Shown here: piece after piece, positions 9,406 to 17,282 of the stretch | How positions within the stretch are numbered: position 1 is the stretch's first letter | How the letters are laid out: the number at the start of each line of letters is the position of its first letter | NCBI GenBank assembly: GCA_026391315.1 | Contig: JAPLDT010000013.1 | Coordinates: 1-64,000, forward strand | Reading direction: 5' to 3' | From: Bacteroidia bacterium | Lineage (GTDB): Bacteria; Bacteroidota; Bacteroidia; Bacteroidales; Prolixibacteraceae | Length of the DNA: 64,000 nt | Translations under genes and position numbers: made by a program | Notes under the pieces: model-generated | What the model saw: only the letters and a program-made list of their open reading frames with translations | Told to the model about the DNA's origin: nothing | Database searches by the model: none

Positions 9406-9972
9406 ATGAAAAAAATAGCCATACTTGCTTCGGGGTCAGGTTCAAATGCGGAGAATATTATCCAGTTTTTTAAGCATCATCCAAACATCCAGGTTGATTC
9501 TGTCTGGAGCAATAAACGAGATGCATTTGTACTGGAAAGGGCTGAGCGACTGAAGGTAGAAGCTCATCCCTTTTCCATGGATGAGTTCATTTCGACAGAT
9601 AAATTGTTGAATGAATTTAAAAAAAGAGAGATCGATCTGATCGTTCTCGCCGGATTTCTGCTCCTTTTGCCGCAAAAATTCGTCCGGGAATTTTTGGTTG
9701 TCAATATTCATCCTGCCTTACTCCCTTCATATGGCGGAAAGGGCATGTATGGAGTACATGTTCACAATGCCGTTATTGCCAACAAGGAGCTTGAATCAGG
9801 CATTACCATTCATCTGGTCGATGAGGTGTATGATCACGGCAAAGTCCTGTTTCAGGCCAAATGTGCCGTCGAATCTCAGGATACCCCGGAAACCCTGGCT
9901 TTGAAGATCCATGAACTCGAGATGGAACATTTTCCGCGCACCATTGAGGCGTTATTATCTGGAAGTGACTAA
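9406..9972 (+). CDS. purN: Phosphoribosylglycinamide formyltransferase 1
   Basis: 188 residues from the ATG at 9406; an in-frame TTG two codons earlier is less likely. The N-terminal ASGSGSNAENI is the PurN phosphate-binding motif. HPALLPSYGGKGMYGVHVH carries the catalytic His, and DEVYDHGKVLFQ the catalytic Asp region. It transfers formyl from 10-formyl-THF to GAR in purine synthesis. Divergent from acpP. Immediately after the stop lies a block of short AAAGT-type repeats. No other purine gene is adjacent; a PurF-like gene sits 13 kb away. Confidence 0.95.
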   Translation: MKKIAILASGSGSNAENIIQFFKHHPNIQVDSVWSNKRDAFVLERAERLKVEAHPFSMDEFISTDKLLNEFKKREIDLIVLAGFLLLLPQKFVREFLVVNIHPALLPSYGGKGMYGVHVHNAVIANKELESGITIHLVDEVYDHGKVLFQAKCAVESQDTPETLALKIHELEMEHFPRTIEALLSGSD

Positions 9973-10080
9973 AGTGACTAGAGTGCACTAAAGTATTTAA
10001 AGTACCTAAAGTTATGGACCACAAACAGTTGATGATAGTGGCGAAGTACTTTAGACACTTTAGGCATTCTAGGCACTTCA
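9966..10080. repeat. Heptamer-type inverted repeat block 1
   Basis: Left part reiterates CTAAAGTG/CTAAAGTA units; right part is their complement (ACTTTAGACACTTTAGGCA). It can fold into an imperfect long hairpin between purN and ldcA. A sister block lies at 11418-11536. Confidence 0.65.
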
Positions 10081-10112
10081 TTTTTAAAGTATAATTGCAA
10101 AAAATAGCAGCC

Positions 10113-11018
10113 ATGATCCATCCTCCATTTCTCAAGTCCGGCGACAAAATAGCCTTGGTTTCCGTAGCCGGGAAGGTTGGAAGGGAACCAGTCGAACAGG
10201 CCGTTTCTTTGCTGAGGGAAGAGAACTTTGTGGTGGAGATTACTCCGCATACCTTTGGACAGTTGAATATGTTTTCCGGGACAGATGAGGAGAGGGCTTC
10301 CGATATGCAAAATGCACTGGACGACCCGGAGGTGAAAGCCATCCTTTTTGCCAGAGGCGGATATGGATCGCTGAGGACCCTGATGCTACTGGACTGGAGC
10401 GGTTTTTTCAGGCATCCAAAATGGCTAATAGGATTCAGCGACATCACCGTATTTCACTCCTTCCTTACCTGCCAGGAAGTCGCCTCCATCCACGGTGTGA
10501 TGCCCGCTTTCTTTTTTGAAAGAGGTGTTAGAACTGATAGTCTGGAAAAGCTTCTCAATCTGCTTCGGGGGAAGCCGCTTTCATACCGGATTCCGGGTGA
10601 CAGGCTGAACAGAAAGGGTATCACAAAAGGAATATTGATAGGAGGAAATTTATCGTTGCTCATTAGCTTAAGAGGAACGGAACTGGATCTCTCATACGAT
10701 GGGAAGATTCTATTTATTGAAGATATTGCAGAATACGATTACCACATCGACCGGATGATGATGAATCTGAAATTTGGCGGAGGTTTGTCGCAGCTTGCCG
10801 GCTTGATTGTTGGATATTTCACTGACACAAAAACCAATAACACGCCTTTTGGCATGTCGGCTTATGAAATTATACAGGATGCAGTTTCAGAATACGGTTT
10901 CCCGGTTGCATACGGCTTTCCTGCCGGACATGAGTTGCCCAACTTCCCATTGGTAATGGGTAGTGAGATTTCACTAGAGGTGACAGAGGAGAGCGTTCTG
11001 TTCGATCAATCATTTTAA
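10113..11018 (+). CDS. LD-carboxypeptidase (peptidase S66 family)
   Basis: 301 residues from the ATG at 10113 (an upstream in-frame TTG at 10095 is less likely). S66 triad candidates: nucleophile Ser109 in GFSDIT, Glu in FIEDIAEYDYHIDRM, His in GFPAGHELPNFPL. The family cleaves the L,D bond of tetrapeptide stems when murein peptides are recycled, usually in the cytoplasm. No signal peptide is visible, as expected. Related family members act on microcin C7 (MccF), but a housekeeping LdcA role fits better here. It precedes yraN by 11 bp. The two genes are bracketed by related heptamer repeat blocks. Confidence 0.9.
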   Translation: MIHPPFLKSGDKIALVSVAGKVGREPVEQAVSLLREENFVVEITPHTFGQLNMFSGTDEERASDMQNALDDPEVKAILFARGGYGSLRTLMLLDWSGFFRHPKWLIGFSDITVFHSFLTCQEVASIHGVMPAFFFERGVRTDSLEKLLNLLRGKPLSYRIPGDRLNRKGITKGILIGGNLSLLISLRGTELDLSYDGKILFIEDIAEYDYHIDRMMMNLKFGGGLSQLAGLIVGYFTDTKTNNTPFGMSAYEIIQDAVSEYGFPVAYGFPAGHELPNFPLVMGSEISLEVTEESVLFDQSF

Positions 11019-11029
11019 CTGAAAAGGAG

Positions 11030-11419
11030 ATGAAGCAAGTGTCTGAGGAGAATCCTCTGAAGGATGATATGGGCAGGAGGGGGGAGGAGATTGCGAAATT
11101 TTATCTGATTGATAAAGGGTTTGCTATCCTTGATCTCAACTGGCACCATGGTCACAAGGAGATAGATATCGTGGCCAAACTGGGGAATGAAATCGTGGTG
11201 GTTGAGGTGAAGACCAGAGCCGAAAATTATGCGGAAGAGCCCTGGGAGGCAGTTACATCCTCCAAAATAAGAAACATTGTCGAAGTGGCCGAGGCCTGGC
11301 TGAAGGTGAACCAAGTGGACCTTGAAACAAGATTCGACGTGATCTCCATCCTGCTAAAAAAGGATGGTACGCATACGGTGGAGCATTTTGAGGGGGCATT
11401 CCTTCCACCAGTAAATTAA
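11030..11419 (+). CDS. YraN-family (UPF0102) endonuclease-like protein
   Basis: 129 residues. The core GRRGEEIAKFYL, NWHHGHKEIDIVAK and VVVEVKTRAEN is the UPF0102 nuclease-like fold; the E-x-D and E-V-K residues fit a PD-(D/E)XK active site. The family resembles Holliday-junction resolvase folds, but its biological role is not settled. Likely co-transcribed with the LD-carboxypeptidase (11-bp gap). A repeat block begins at its stop codon. Confidence 0.9.
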   Translation: MKQVSEENPLKDDMGRRGEEIAKFYLIDKGFAILDLNWHHGHKEIDIVAKLGNEIVVVEVKTRAENYAEEPWEAVTSSKIRNIVEVAEAWLKVNQVDLETRFDVISILLKKDGTHTVEHFEGAFLPPVN

Positions 11420-11536
11420 GTGCCTAAAGTGCCTAAAGTATTTAGAGTGTCTAAAGTACTGCACCACAATGAGAAATTGTATGGAGATCATAACTTTAGG
11501 CACTCTAGGCACTTTAGCGCACACTAGGCACTTTTT
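11418..11536. repeat. Heptamer-type inverted repeat block 2
   Basis: Units like AAGTGCCTAAAGTGCC at 11418-11462 are matched in reverse by TTTAGGCACTCTAGGCAC at about 11492-11536. Same family as the block at 9966-10080. Confidence 0.65.
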
Positions 11537-11567
11537 CATTAATTTCACAAAAGTAAATAAGTGGAAC

Positions 11568-11930
11568 ATGAACGTTGAAGAGGTCAGACAAATTTGCATT
11601 GCGAAAAGAGGGGTAACAGAAGGGTTTCCTTTTGATGAGACAACCCTCGTAATTAAGGTGGGTGGCAAGATTTTCGCCCTGATCAGTCTGGACAGGGTCC
11701 CTTCCGTTAATCTGAAATGTGATCCTGAAAGAGCCATAGATCTTCGGGAAAGGTTTTCAGATATCACGCCAGGATACCACATGAATAAAAAACATTGGAA
11801 TACGGTGATGCTCGAAGGAGACCTGCATGACAGTCTGATCGTTGAGCTGATCGGTCACTCCTATGAACTGGTGTTGGCCTCACTACCGGGGAAGGTGCAG
11901 GAGGAGGTGGTTGGGCTTCCTGGTAAGTGA
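11568..11930 (+). CDS. MmcQ/YjbR-family DNA-binding-like protein
   Basis: 120 residues from the ATG at 11568. An open frame continues upstream to 11469 but would translate the repeat block, so the shorter start is chosen. Family marks: an N-terminal helix, then EGFPFDETTLVIKVGGKIFALISL, GYHMNKKHWNTV and the C-terminal LIGHSYELVLASL. YjbR proteins have a CyaY-like fold and are called DNA-binding-like, without an established role. No clear operon partner. Confidence 0.88.
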   Translation: MNVEEVRQICIAKRGVTEGFPFDETTLVIKVGGKIFALISLDRVPSVNLKCDPERAIDLRERFSDITPGYHMNKKHWNTVMLEGDLHDSLIVELIGHSYELVLASLPGKVQEEVVGLPGK

Positions 11931-12234
11931 AGGAGAGGACGACCAGGAAGACTGGGACGAAGAGGATGACTGAAAGACGGACTGAATTGGGAAAATTGAG
12001 AAATGGAATAAGCATATGAGCGTCCTTAGCGTCCTAAATGTCCTGCGATTTCTGAGAGAAGATGGGAAATGAGATCGGTCCCCGAGCGAAGCCGAGGGGC
12101 GTTGAGGGAAAGAAGAAGTGTTCAGAGGGATCCTTGAGCGAAGCAAAAGGGTAAACATCGCCCTTCGGCTTCGCTCAGGGACCGGTAACTTTTTCAGACA
12201 TTTCAGACTTTTAAAACATTTCAAACTTTTTTAT
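11931..12234. repeat. Gap with three REP-like elements
   Basis: REP-like copies read + at 12076-12099 and 12129-12151 and - at 12161-12185. The last two face each other and can form a hairpin. The distal part has TTTCAGACATTTCAGAC units. No gene seen. An open frame running from 12118 into the S4 gene only translates these repeats. Confidence 0.7.
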
Positions 12235-12444
12235 ATGGTATACAATCTGAATGGTGCCGAATATATTGAGTTGATCAAACTTCTCAAACTTCTGCGGATC
12301 GCTGAATCGGGCGGACAGGCAAAAATGATGGTCGAGGATGGGGAAGCAATGCTCAACGGGAATCCGGAATCAAGGAAACGTGCCAAACTAAGGACGGGGG
12401 ATGTGGTTCAGATCTTTGGAAAGAAAATAACAATCGAACCTTGA
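12235..12444 (+). CDS. Small S4-domain RNA-binding protein
   Basis: 69 residues from the ATG at 12235. The whole protein is an S4 fold of the YbcJ/RlbA type: YIELIKLLKLLRIAESGGQAKMM, then VEDGEAMLNGNPESRKRAKL and a final GDVVQIFGKKITI. Such proteins bind structured RNA, probably in ribosome assembly; no specific target is known. An upstream frame to 12118 translates the REP-like repeat and is rejected. Stands alone. Confidence 0.88.
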   Translation: MVYNLNGAEYIELIKLLKLLRIAESGGQAKMMVEDGEAMLNGNPESRKRAKLRTGDVVQIFGKKITIEP

Positions 12445-12465
12445 TTTCTATTCATAGGAATCAGA

Positions 12466-13641
12466 TTATTTCACCTTCAGCAATTTCATCATCTTCTTTG
12501 CTATATCAGTGTTTTCCATGAATCCCCCAAACTGATCAGCGCCCGGGCCATAGGCAAACACAGGAACGCAAACACCGGTATGTTCCGGACTGGTAAATTT
12601 GGCGGTGATATCTCCTGTCTTGTTGTTCCCTTCATTGATGGTCATCCCGCCGGTTTCGTGGTCGGCAGTCACGATGATCAATGTCTCTTTGTTTTTGGCG
12701 GCAAAAGCCAGTGCAACTCCAACGGCCCGGTCCATGTCGAGGGTCTCCCGGATTACCCCCGGCGCCTGATTGTTGTGAGCCAGAAAGTCTATTTCAGAAC
12801 CTTCTACCATCAGGAAAAAACCCTTCTTGCCCTGGGAAAGCAGGTTGATTGCCGTTTCAGTGGCAGGAACAAGCATTTCACCACGTTCGGGCATGGGTGC
12901 GTTGTGCTCTTCTGCAGTCAGCCCGGCCAGTTTCCCCGATTTTACTTTCTGTATATCCTCTATTTTGTAAAGAACCTGATAACCCTTGTCTCTGAGTTCT
13001 TTAGATAAATTACGTCCATCTTTGCGATTTTCAAAGAACCGGACGCCACCTCCTATAAAAACGTCAATATTGGATTTTAGAAATTCAGCGGCAATTTCAT
13101 CGTAGTTGCTGCGTGATGCCTGGTGTGCCATGAAAGAGGCTGGTGTAGCATGGTTGATGGCGGAAGTACTCACAAGTCCGGTCTTCAAACCTTTCTTTTC
13201 AGCCATTTCACGGATATTTTCGACCGGTTGCTTGTCAGGACCGACACCTATTGCACCGTTGTAAGTCTTTACCCCACAGGCAAGGGCCGTCCCTCCCGCG
13301 CCCGAATCTGTAATATAATCAGACGTTGAGTAGGTTTTGGAAAACCCGCAATGAACGAAATTTTGAAGGAAGAGAGAACCTCCGTTGGCCGTCATCGAGG
13401 CATAAATATGTGCCAGCCCCATTCCGTCGCCGATGAAAAGTATGATGTTTTTGGGATTTTTTCTGGTATCAACCTGGTCATACTGCTGAACTGGATAAAA
13501 GGCACCGCCTTTGAACTCTTCAATGGCAGTTATCTTCTTATTTTCCTTGTATTGCTCCTGGGCAAAACAATTTAGATGGATTGCAGCAAGGAGAAGAATT
13601 ACTACCAGTAACCTGAAATTCGATGATTTTAATTGTTTCAT
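12466..13641 (-). CDS. phoA: Secreted alkaline phosphatase
   Basis: 391 residues from the ATG at 13641, with a signal peptide (hydrophobic LLVVILLLAAIHLNCFAQ). Metal-binding LFIGDGMGLAH, then the nucleophile Ser in TDSGAGGTALACG; MVEGSEIDFLAHNN and VTADHETGG supply further metal ligands. A periplasmic or outer-surface phosphomonoesterase releasing inorganic phosphate. The symbol is by family; Bacteroidota have several such enzymes. No Pho-box was recognised. The decayed patatin gene lies directly upstream on the same strand. Confidence 0.93.
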   Translation of the reverse strand: MKQLKSSNFRLLVVILLLAAIHLNCFAQEQYKENKKITAIEEFKGGAFYPVQQYDQVDTRKNPKNIILFIGDGMGLAHIYASMTANGGSLFLQNFVHCGFSKTYSTSDYITDSGAGGTALACGVKTYNGAIGVGPDKQPVENIREMAEKKGLKTGLVSTSAINHATPASFMAHQASRSNYDEIAAEFLKSNIDVFIGGGVRFFENRKDGRNLSKELRDKGYQVLYKIEDIQKVKSGKLAGLTAEEHNAPMPERGEMLVPATETAINLLSQGKKGFFLMVEGSEIDFLAHNNQAPGVIRETLDMDRAVGVALAFAAKNKETLIIVTADHETGGMTINEGNNKTGDITAKFTSPEHTGVCVPVFAYGPGADQFGGFMENTDIAKKMMKLLKVK

Positions 13642-13728
13642 AATCAAGATAATAAATAAAATAGTAGTAATGTGATTTTGTGCATTGATTCTTAGAATTG
13701 GGCACGAATTTAAGAATAATTATAGATT

Positions 13729-14010
13729 TCAACAATCCTTTTGAAGCAGTCCTCTTTCACCCATATCGGTGATCATTGCATCGACCAGAAGGTCTTTGTT
13801 CAGTCCATCTGGCGTATTGAAATGAAAGGGAATTTTTCCGTCATTCTGATACTCCCCGGAAGGATTGAGCTGAAAGTGAACCAGATCTTTCGCCTTTTGC
13901 CGGCTTTCGAGTGCTTCCAGCAGGTAGTCTATTACGACGGCAGTTTAAGCGCCGGCCGATACGGCTCCTGCCATTGCTATTCCAATTTTGAAGGTAGGTT
14001 GATTTTCCAT
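13729..14010 (-). pseudogene. Patatin-like phospholipase remnant
   Basis: Read on the minus strand from the ATG at 14010, the first 21 codons give MENQPTFKIGIAMAGAVSAG-A, the start typical of Bacteroidota patatin-like proteins. Codon 22 is TAA where a Tyr codon (GAYTAGV) is expected. The frame then continues with TAVVIDYLLEALE and 50 further residues (including PFHFNTPDGLNKDLLVDAM) to a TGA at 13729. The whole remnant is 93 codons, far shorter than patatin proteins, and lacks the catalytic G-x-S-x-G and D-G motifs. The stop plus a large internal loss indicate a dead gene. Confidence 0.75.
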
Positions 14011-14188
14011 AGCTTGCTCATTCTCATATTAATACATGAAAATGAGCAAAGGATACCTTGTTCAACGAAAATTTTGGTGATTTTGTTGTTCTTTTTCTTT
14101 TTTCAACCTGACATACAAGAATTCGAGAGACATATGAAAACTGATGCCTTGTCAGAATAATTTGCATGCTTGCCCTCAACATTACAAG

Positions 14189-14506
14189 CTAACGCGGATT
14201 TGATGATCCGTTTTTTGTAAGGTATCTAAAAATGAGCTCCTCCTCCTGAGTCGTTAGCTTAGCCTTTTTAGCCATTCTTACGGTTTGAAGTTTCCATTGA
14301 GTTGTGCTGTACTTTTCCGGAAGATACAGGGTATGGCAACTAGCGCATTTGTTGATGTAGATTGCCCTTCCTTTTTGCAATGTACTTAGCGTTTCTTTCG
14401 AAATCAGGGGGCTTTCGACGGGAATATACAGTGAGGTACTGCAGTCCAGTACTGATCCTGATAACAGGATCAAAATCCACGCTCGAATTTGTTTCTTAGA
14501 AGGCAT
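14189..14506 (-). CDS. Small secreted single-haem c-type cytochrome
   Basis: 105 residues from the ATG at 14506. N-terminal hydrophobic segment (WILILLSGSVLDC) for export, possibly a weak lipobox at Cys. One haem-attachment motif CASCH follows, with a likely axial Met in TVRMAKKAKL and a last helix LIFRYL. Periplasmic electron carrier. The start overlaps the stop of the upstream barrel gene by 11 bp, implying coupled translation. Electron partner unknown; probably the end of the six-gene unit 14189-17747. Confidence 0.82.
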   Translation of the reverse strand: MPSKKQIRAWILILLSGSVLDCSTSLYIPVESPLISKETLSTLQKGRAIYINKCASCHTLYLPEKYSTTQWKLQTVRMAKKAKLTTQEEELIFRYLTKNGSSNPR

Positions 14507-15302
14507 ATGAAAAGAGTAATCTGAATTGCACTTTTTCAAATTCATTCAGGTCTAACCTGCTGTTGGTCTCACCTTTAAATGATTTTATCTGAGGTAATGC
14601 GGTGAAGTTTACCCAAAAATTTTCCCGATTATAGGAGAAACCCAACCCGGAATAGAGGGCGCTGTGTTGCAATTCTTTCCCTACATAAACATTTCCAAAG
14701 TTATTTTCCTGAGTAAGATGAAATCCATAACCGATGGCATACCCAAGAGCAAGATTGTAATCAACATGGCCCTGCTTTTCCCATTTTAGTTGATTGGCAT
14801 TGTAAAACGGGGCAAACTCCCTTTCATAGGTTGCATTGCCGGCAATGGTCAGATTGTTGATCTTCTTGTCAATAATTAATTTGCCTTCGAGCTCATATTC
14901 ACTGCTGCTGATCCCATATTCTCCGTACAAAGCCAGACCAACCGGATTGGCAACAGGATCCGTCAATTTTAGTTTCCACTCGTTTGAAAAGCCGATTTCG
15001 TGCCTGGTGTCGGTTGTCTTTTGCGCTCCATCCATGACTGTTTGTGTGATGGAAGTCAGATTCAGGTAAAAGGAGGTCTGCAGATTGCCACCCAGGCCAA
15101 CCTCGAACTCCGTACGGTTATCCAGTCGCGAGAAAAAATCCTGTTTCCCCTGGCGAAGTGTATTCCAGACTTCAATCTCGCGTTGACCTTTATTCAGAAC
15201 ATTGCTTTGGTAGGTATAGGTGAAGATTCTGTCCTGAGCTTTTGAAACGAATGATAGAGATAAAAATGAGAAAAGCACAAATTGAAATCGAAACGTTTTC
15301 AT
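14496..15302 (-). CDS. Predicted outer-membrane beta-barrel protein
   Basis: 268 residues from the second ATG (15302; another ATG at 15308). Signal peptide MKTFRFQFVLFSFLSLSF ending SKAQ. The mature protein alternates aromatic and polar residues through strands (FTYTYQSNVL, TEFEVGLGG, TSFYLNLTS, LALYGEYGIS) and ends FRLLFSYAF, with the terminal aromatic Phe of barrels. Substrate unknown. Overlap with the cytochrome gene suggests the two work together at the envelope. Confidence 0.72.
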   Translation of the reverse strand: MKTFRFQFVLFSFLSLSFVSKAQDRIFTYTYQSNVLNKGQREIEVWNTLRQGKQDFFSRLDNRTEFEVGLGGNLQTSFYLNLTSITQTVMDGAQKTTDTRHEIGFSNEWKLKLTDPVANPVGLALYGEYGISSSEYELEGKLIIDKKINNLTIAGNATYEREFAPFYNANQLKWEKQGHVDYNLALGYAIGYGFHLTQENNFGNVYVGKELQHSALYSGLGFSYNRENFWVNFTALPQIKSFKGETNSRLDLNEFEKVQFRLLFSYAF

Positions 15303-15387
15303 GTACATAATAATTGGGTTTTATTGGTACACAAATAAACCGGCTTCAAATTCCTGGAGCAATCCCTATTTGTAGTGATTTTATTGG

Positions 15388-15945
15388 TTAATCGATCAGA
15401 TCGTTTATTACCGCATAAAGAGTAAGTCCCGAGATGGATTTTACTCCCAATTTTGAAGTTATGTGTTTACGGTGTGAGATGACCGTATGAATGCTGATAA
15501 ACAATTTGTCTGAGATCTTTTTGTTGCTGAAGCCGGTCGCAACAAGCCTTAATACTTCAGTTTCGCGGTCGGAAAGTTGAAGGGAGGGTTGCTTATGCTT
15601 ACCAAAGTTTGAGAATGCTTTCAGCTTGTTGAAAAGCACACCCTGTGTATCTGATTGATACAAAATCTCGTCAAAAAGATTGTTATCCGGAGTTTGTAAA
15701 GCATCAAAGTGAATTCCAACAATGGCAATATTTCTTCGCCTGAAAGATTTACAATGCTTATGGATAAATTCATACTCCCGGGTATCGATTAAAACAACAA
15801 TGTCATTCCATCCAATAATCATTTTGTTTTCAGGACACAAGGAGTAAGCCGCCGTCACTTCAATCTTTAGGGATTGAAGGATATTGGTTAATCCAATTTG
15901 TACGATTGGCCAGGGATGAATGACGATGCAGCTGCTAGAATGCAT
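15388..15945 (-). CDS. LuxR-type regulator with degenerate receiver domain
   Basis: 185 residues from the ATG at 15945. The N-terminal half aligns with NarL-type receivers (IVQIGLTNILQSL, VVLIDTREYEF), but the acidic pair that binds Mg2+ is replaced (IVIHPWP). An Asp in VLID may remain; the conserved Lys region is altered (VLFNKLKAF). The C-terminal half is a good LuxR helix-turn-helix (LSDRETEVLRLVATGFSNKKIS). It overlaps the hemerythrin gene by 11 bp and has no kinase neighbour, so control may not be by standard phosphorylation. Confidence 0.85.
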   Translation of the reverse strand: MHSSSCIVIHPWPIVQIGLTNILQSLKIEVTAAYSLCPENKMIIGWNDIVVLIDTREYEFIHKHCKSFRRRNIAIVGIHFDALQTPDNNLFDEILYQSDTQGVLFNKLKAFSNFGKHKQPSLQLSDRETEVLRLVATGFSNKKISDKLFISIHTVISHRKHITSKLGVKSISGLTLYAVINDLID

Positions 15946-16669
15946 TGCTTCGAAATTTTGTACCAAACAGTTTCAAAAGCCTTGGAACGAGAATTTTATC
16001 CTCAAAACGTGCATGATCGATCTGCTCTTTCTCAAAATGTGACAGTGTATGCAATATGTCATGAAATATCTGTATGTCAGCATTTTCCGGAATGTGTTGA
16101 AGGATGATGATAATCAGGTCACTAATTTCTGTCTCTACATTGTTGTGCTGACCAAAGAGTTTTTTTAGGTTGGCCGATGAAGTTTTTAAATCGCTTCTTC
16201 TGCCATTCTCATCGAGTATTCCAACGAGGGGGAAAATATATTTCTCCTCGAATTCAATATGGTCAATCAGCTTGGACACATAGTCATTTAAATATTTCTC
16301 GAGCGTGATAATCAACTTGGTATCAGGCAATTTAATTTTGAGTTCCTGCATTAAACTACCAAGGAGCGGAATGGTTACCTGCCTATGATGCTGATGCGTC
16401 CTGATAAGAAAATCAGTCAGCAAAGTAAGATTGACTGATTCTGTATTTGGAAAGTAATTGCTTGAATGATAGGTGTTCAAGACAGCCAACAAAAAATCTA
16501 AATCAATCTTCTTCTGTAGGCATATCTCCCCAAGAGTTGACTGTCCCACATTTGAACTTATGCCAAATCTAAATACAATTGGAAGCAAATCGATGTTTCG
16601 GCCTAATACTTCGCACAGTTTATCATCGGCTTCGATCAAAGCCTGTTCGCTGGAATCAGGATCTCTCAT
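15935..16669 (-). CDS. Ric/ScdA-like di-iron hemerythrin-domain protein
   Basis: 244 residues. N-terminal part (LCEVLGRNIDLLPIVFRFG to TLGEICLQKKIDLDFLLAVLNTY) matches the ScdA_N segment of Ric (YtfE) iron-sulfur repair proteins, but the usual CC pair is missing. The C-terminal part is a hemerythrin-like four-helix bundle with His/Glu ligands in RTHQHHRQ, DHIEFEEKYIFPL, GQHNNVETE and HFEKEQIDHARFEDKIL. It may sense or handle NO, O2 or iron. Start overlaps the previous stop by one base (TAATG) and its end overlaps the LuxR gene, so the genes are tightly coupled. Confidence 0.82.
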   Translation of the reverse strand: MRDPDSSEQALIEADDKLCEVLGRNIDLLPIVFRFGISSNVGQSTLGEICLQKKIDLDFLLAVLNTYHSSNYFPNTESVNLTLLTDFLIRTHQHHRQVTIPLLGSLMQELKIKLPDTKLIITLEKYLNDYVSKLIDHIEFEEKYIFPLVGILDENGRRSDLKTSSANLKKLFGQHNNVETEISDLIIIILQHIPENADIQIFHDILHTLSHFEKEQIDHARFEDKILVPRLLKLFGTKFRSNAF

Positions 16670-17238
16670 TATGAATCAATTTCTTTGGTATACAGTAATA
16701 TTTTCTGATTGTTACACAGTTCTAATTTAATTTTCCTATTGGTAACCAAAGCCTTAAATTCATTGTTTGCCTGTAATTTCCTTACTTCATTTTGAAGCTC
16801 CTGCATGCATGCAATGCATTGATTGGCTGTTGGTTGATCTTCCTCCAGCCAAAACAGGTTATTCCTGACAACCAAATTCAGATCATCCGGACAAGTTAGC
16901 GTCAGATTTTCATAGATCAGGACTTTATCCCTGGACAATGAACGGATCTCCTCGGTAAGCGAATTTTCTTCCTGCTGAAGTCCTGCGAATCTCTTTTCAT
17001 TCTGCTTAAATAGATAGTAGCCGGGGAATAATAAACCAACCACTGCAGATGTGAAAATGATATAAGCCATTTTACCCAATCCAAGGGTTTCTCCCCAAAA
17101 GATTCTGTGATTCACAAAAGAAATCACTCCAAAGAGCATCCAGAGAAGGGATCCATGCAGCAATAGAAATTTCCATTTTCTCTCTCTTTGGAGACTCCAT
17201 TTTTTATAAAACTTTGATTGAGCTATGTCCATTTTCAT
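16669..17238 (-). CDS. Two-transmembrane protein with coiled coil
   Basis: 189 residues; ATG codons at 17238 and 17232. TM1 is about KFLLLHGSLLWMLFGVISF and TM2 about AYIIFTSAVVGLLFPGYYLF, in the pattern of 2TM-domain proteins. A coiled coil follows (LQQEENSLTEEIRSLSRDK), then a soluble C-terminal part with a CIAC pair in NQCIACMQELQNEVRKLQ. Membrane-anchored with a cytoplasmic tail, possibly a scaffold or sensor for the Ric-like protein encoded next. Function unknown. Confidence 0.65.
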   Translation of the reverse strand: MKMDIAQSKFYKKWSLQRERKWKFLLLHGSLLWMLFGVISFVNHRIFWGETLGLGKMAYIIFTSAVVGLLFPGYYLFKQNEKRFAGLQQEENSLTEEIRSLSRDKVLIYENLTLTCPDDLNLVVRNNLFWLEEDQPTANQCIACMQELQNEVRKLQANNEFKALVTNRKIKLELCNNQKILLYTKEIDS

Positions 17239-17282
17239 ATTAATTTCAGAATAAAAGTCTGAATGTTAGTTGTTTGCGTGTG

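Noticed and set aside
9803-10447. Minus-strand open frame of 214 codons across purN and ldcA
   Set aside because: Spans two well-supported plus-strand genes and a repeat block; no family features.
12118-12234. N-terminal extension of the S4 protein
   Set aside because: It translates REP-like and TTTCAGAC repeats; the S4 fold begins at the ATG at 12235.
13741-14160. Plus-strand open frame of 139 codons
   Set aside because: It is antisense to the patatin remnant; the translation is not protein-like and the opposite strand gives a recognisable family.
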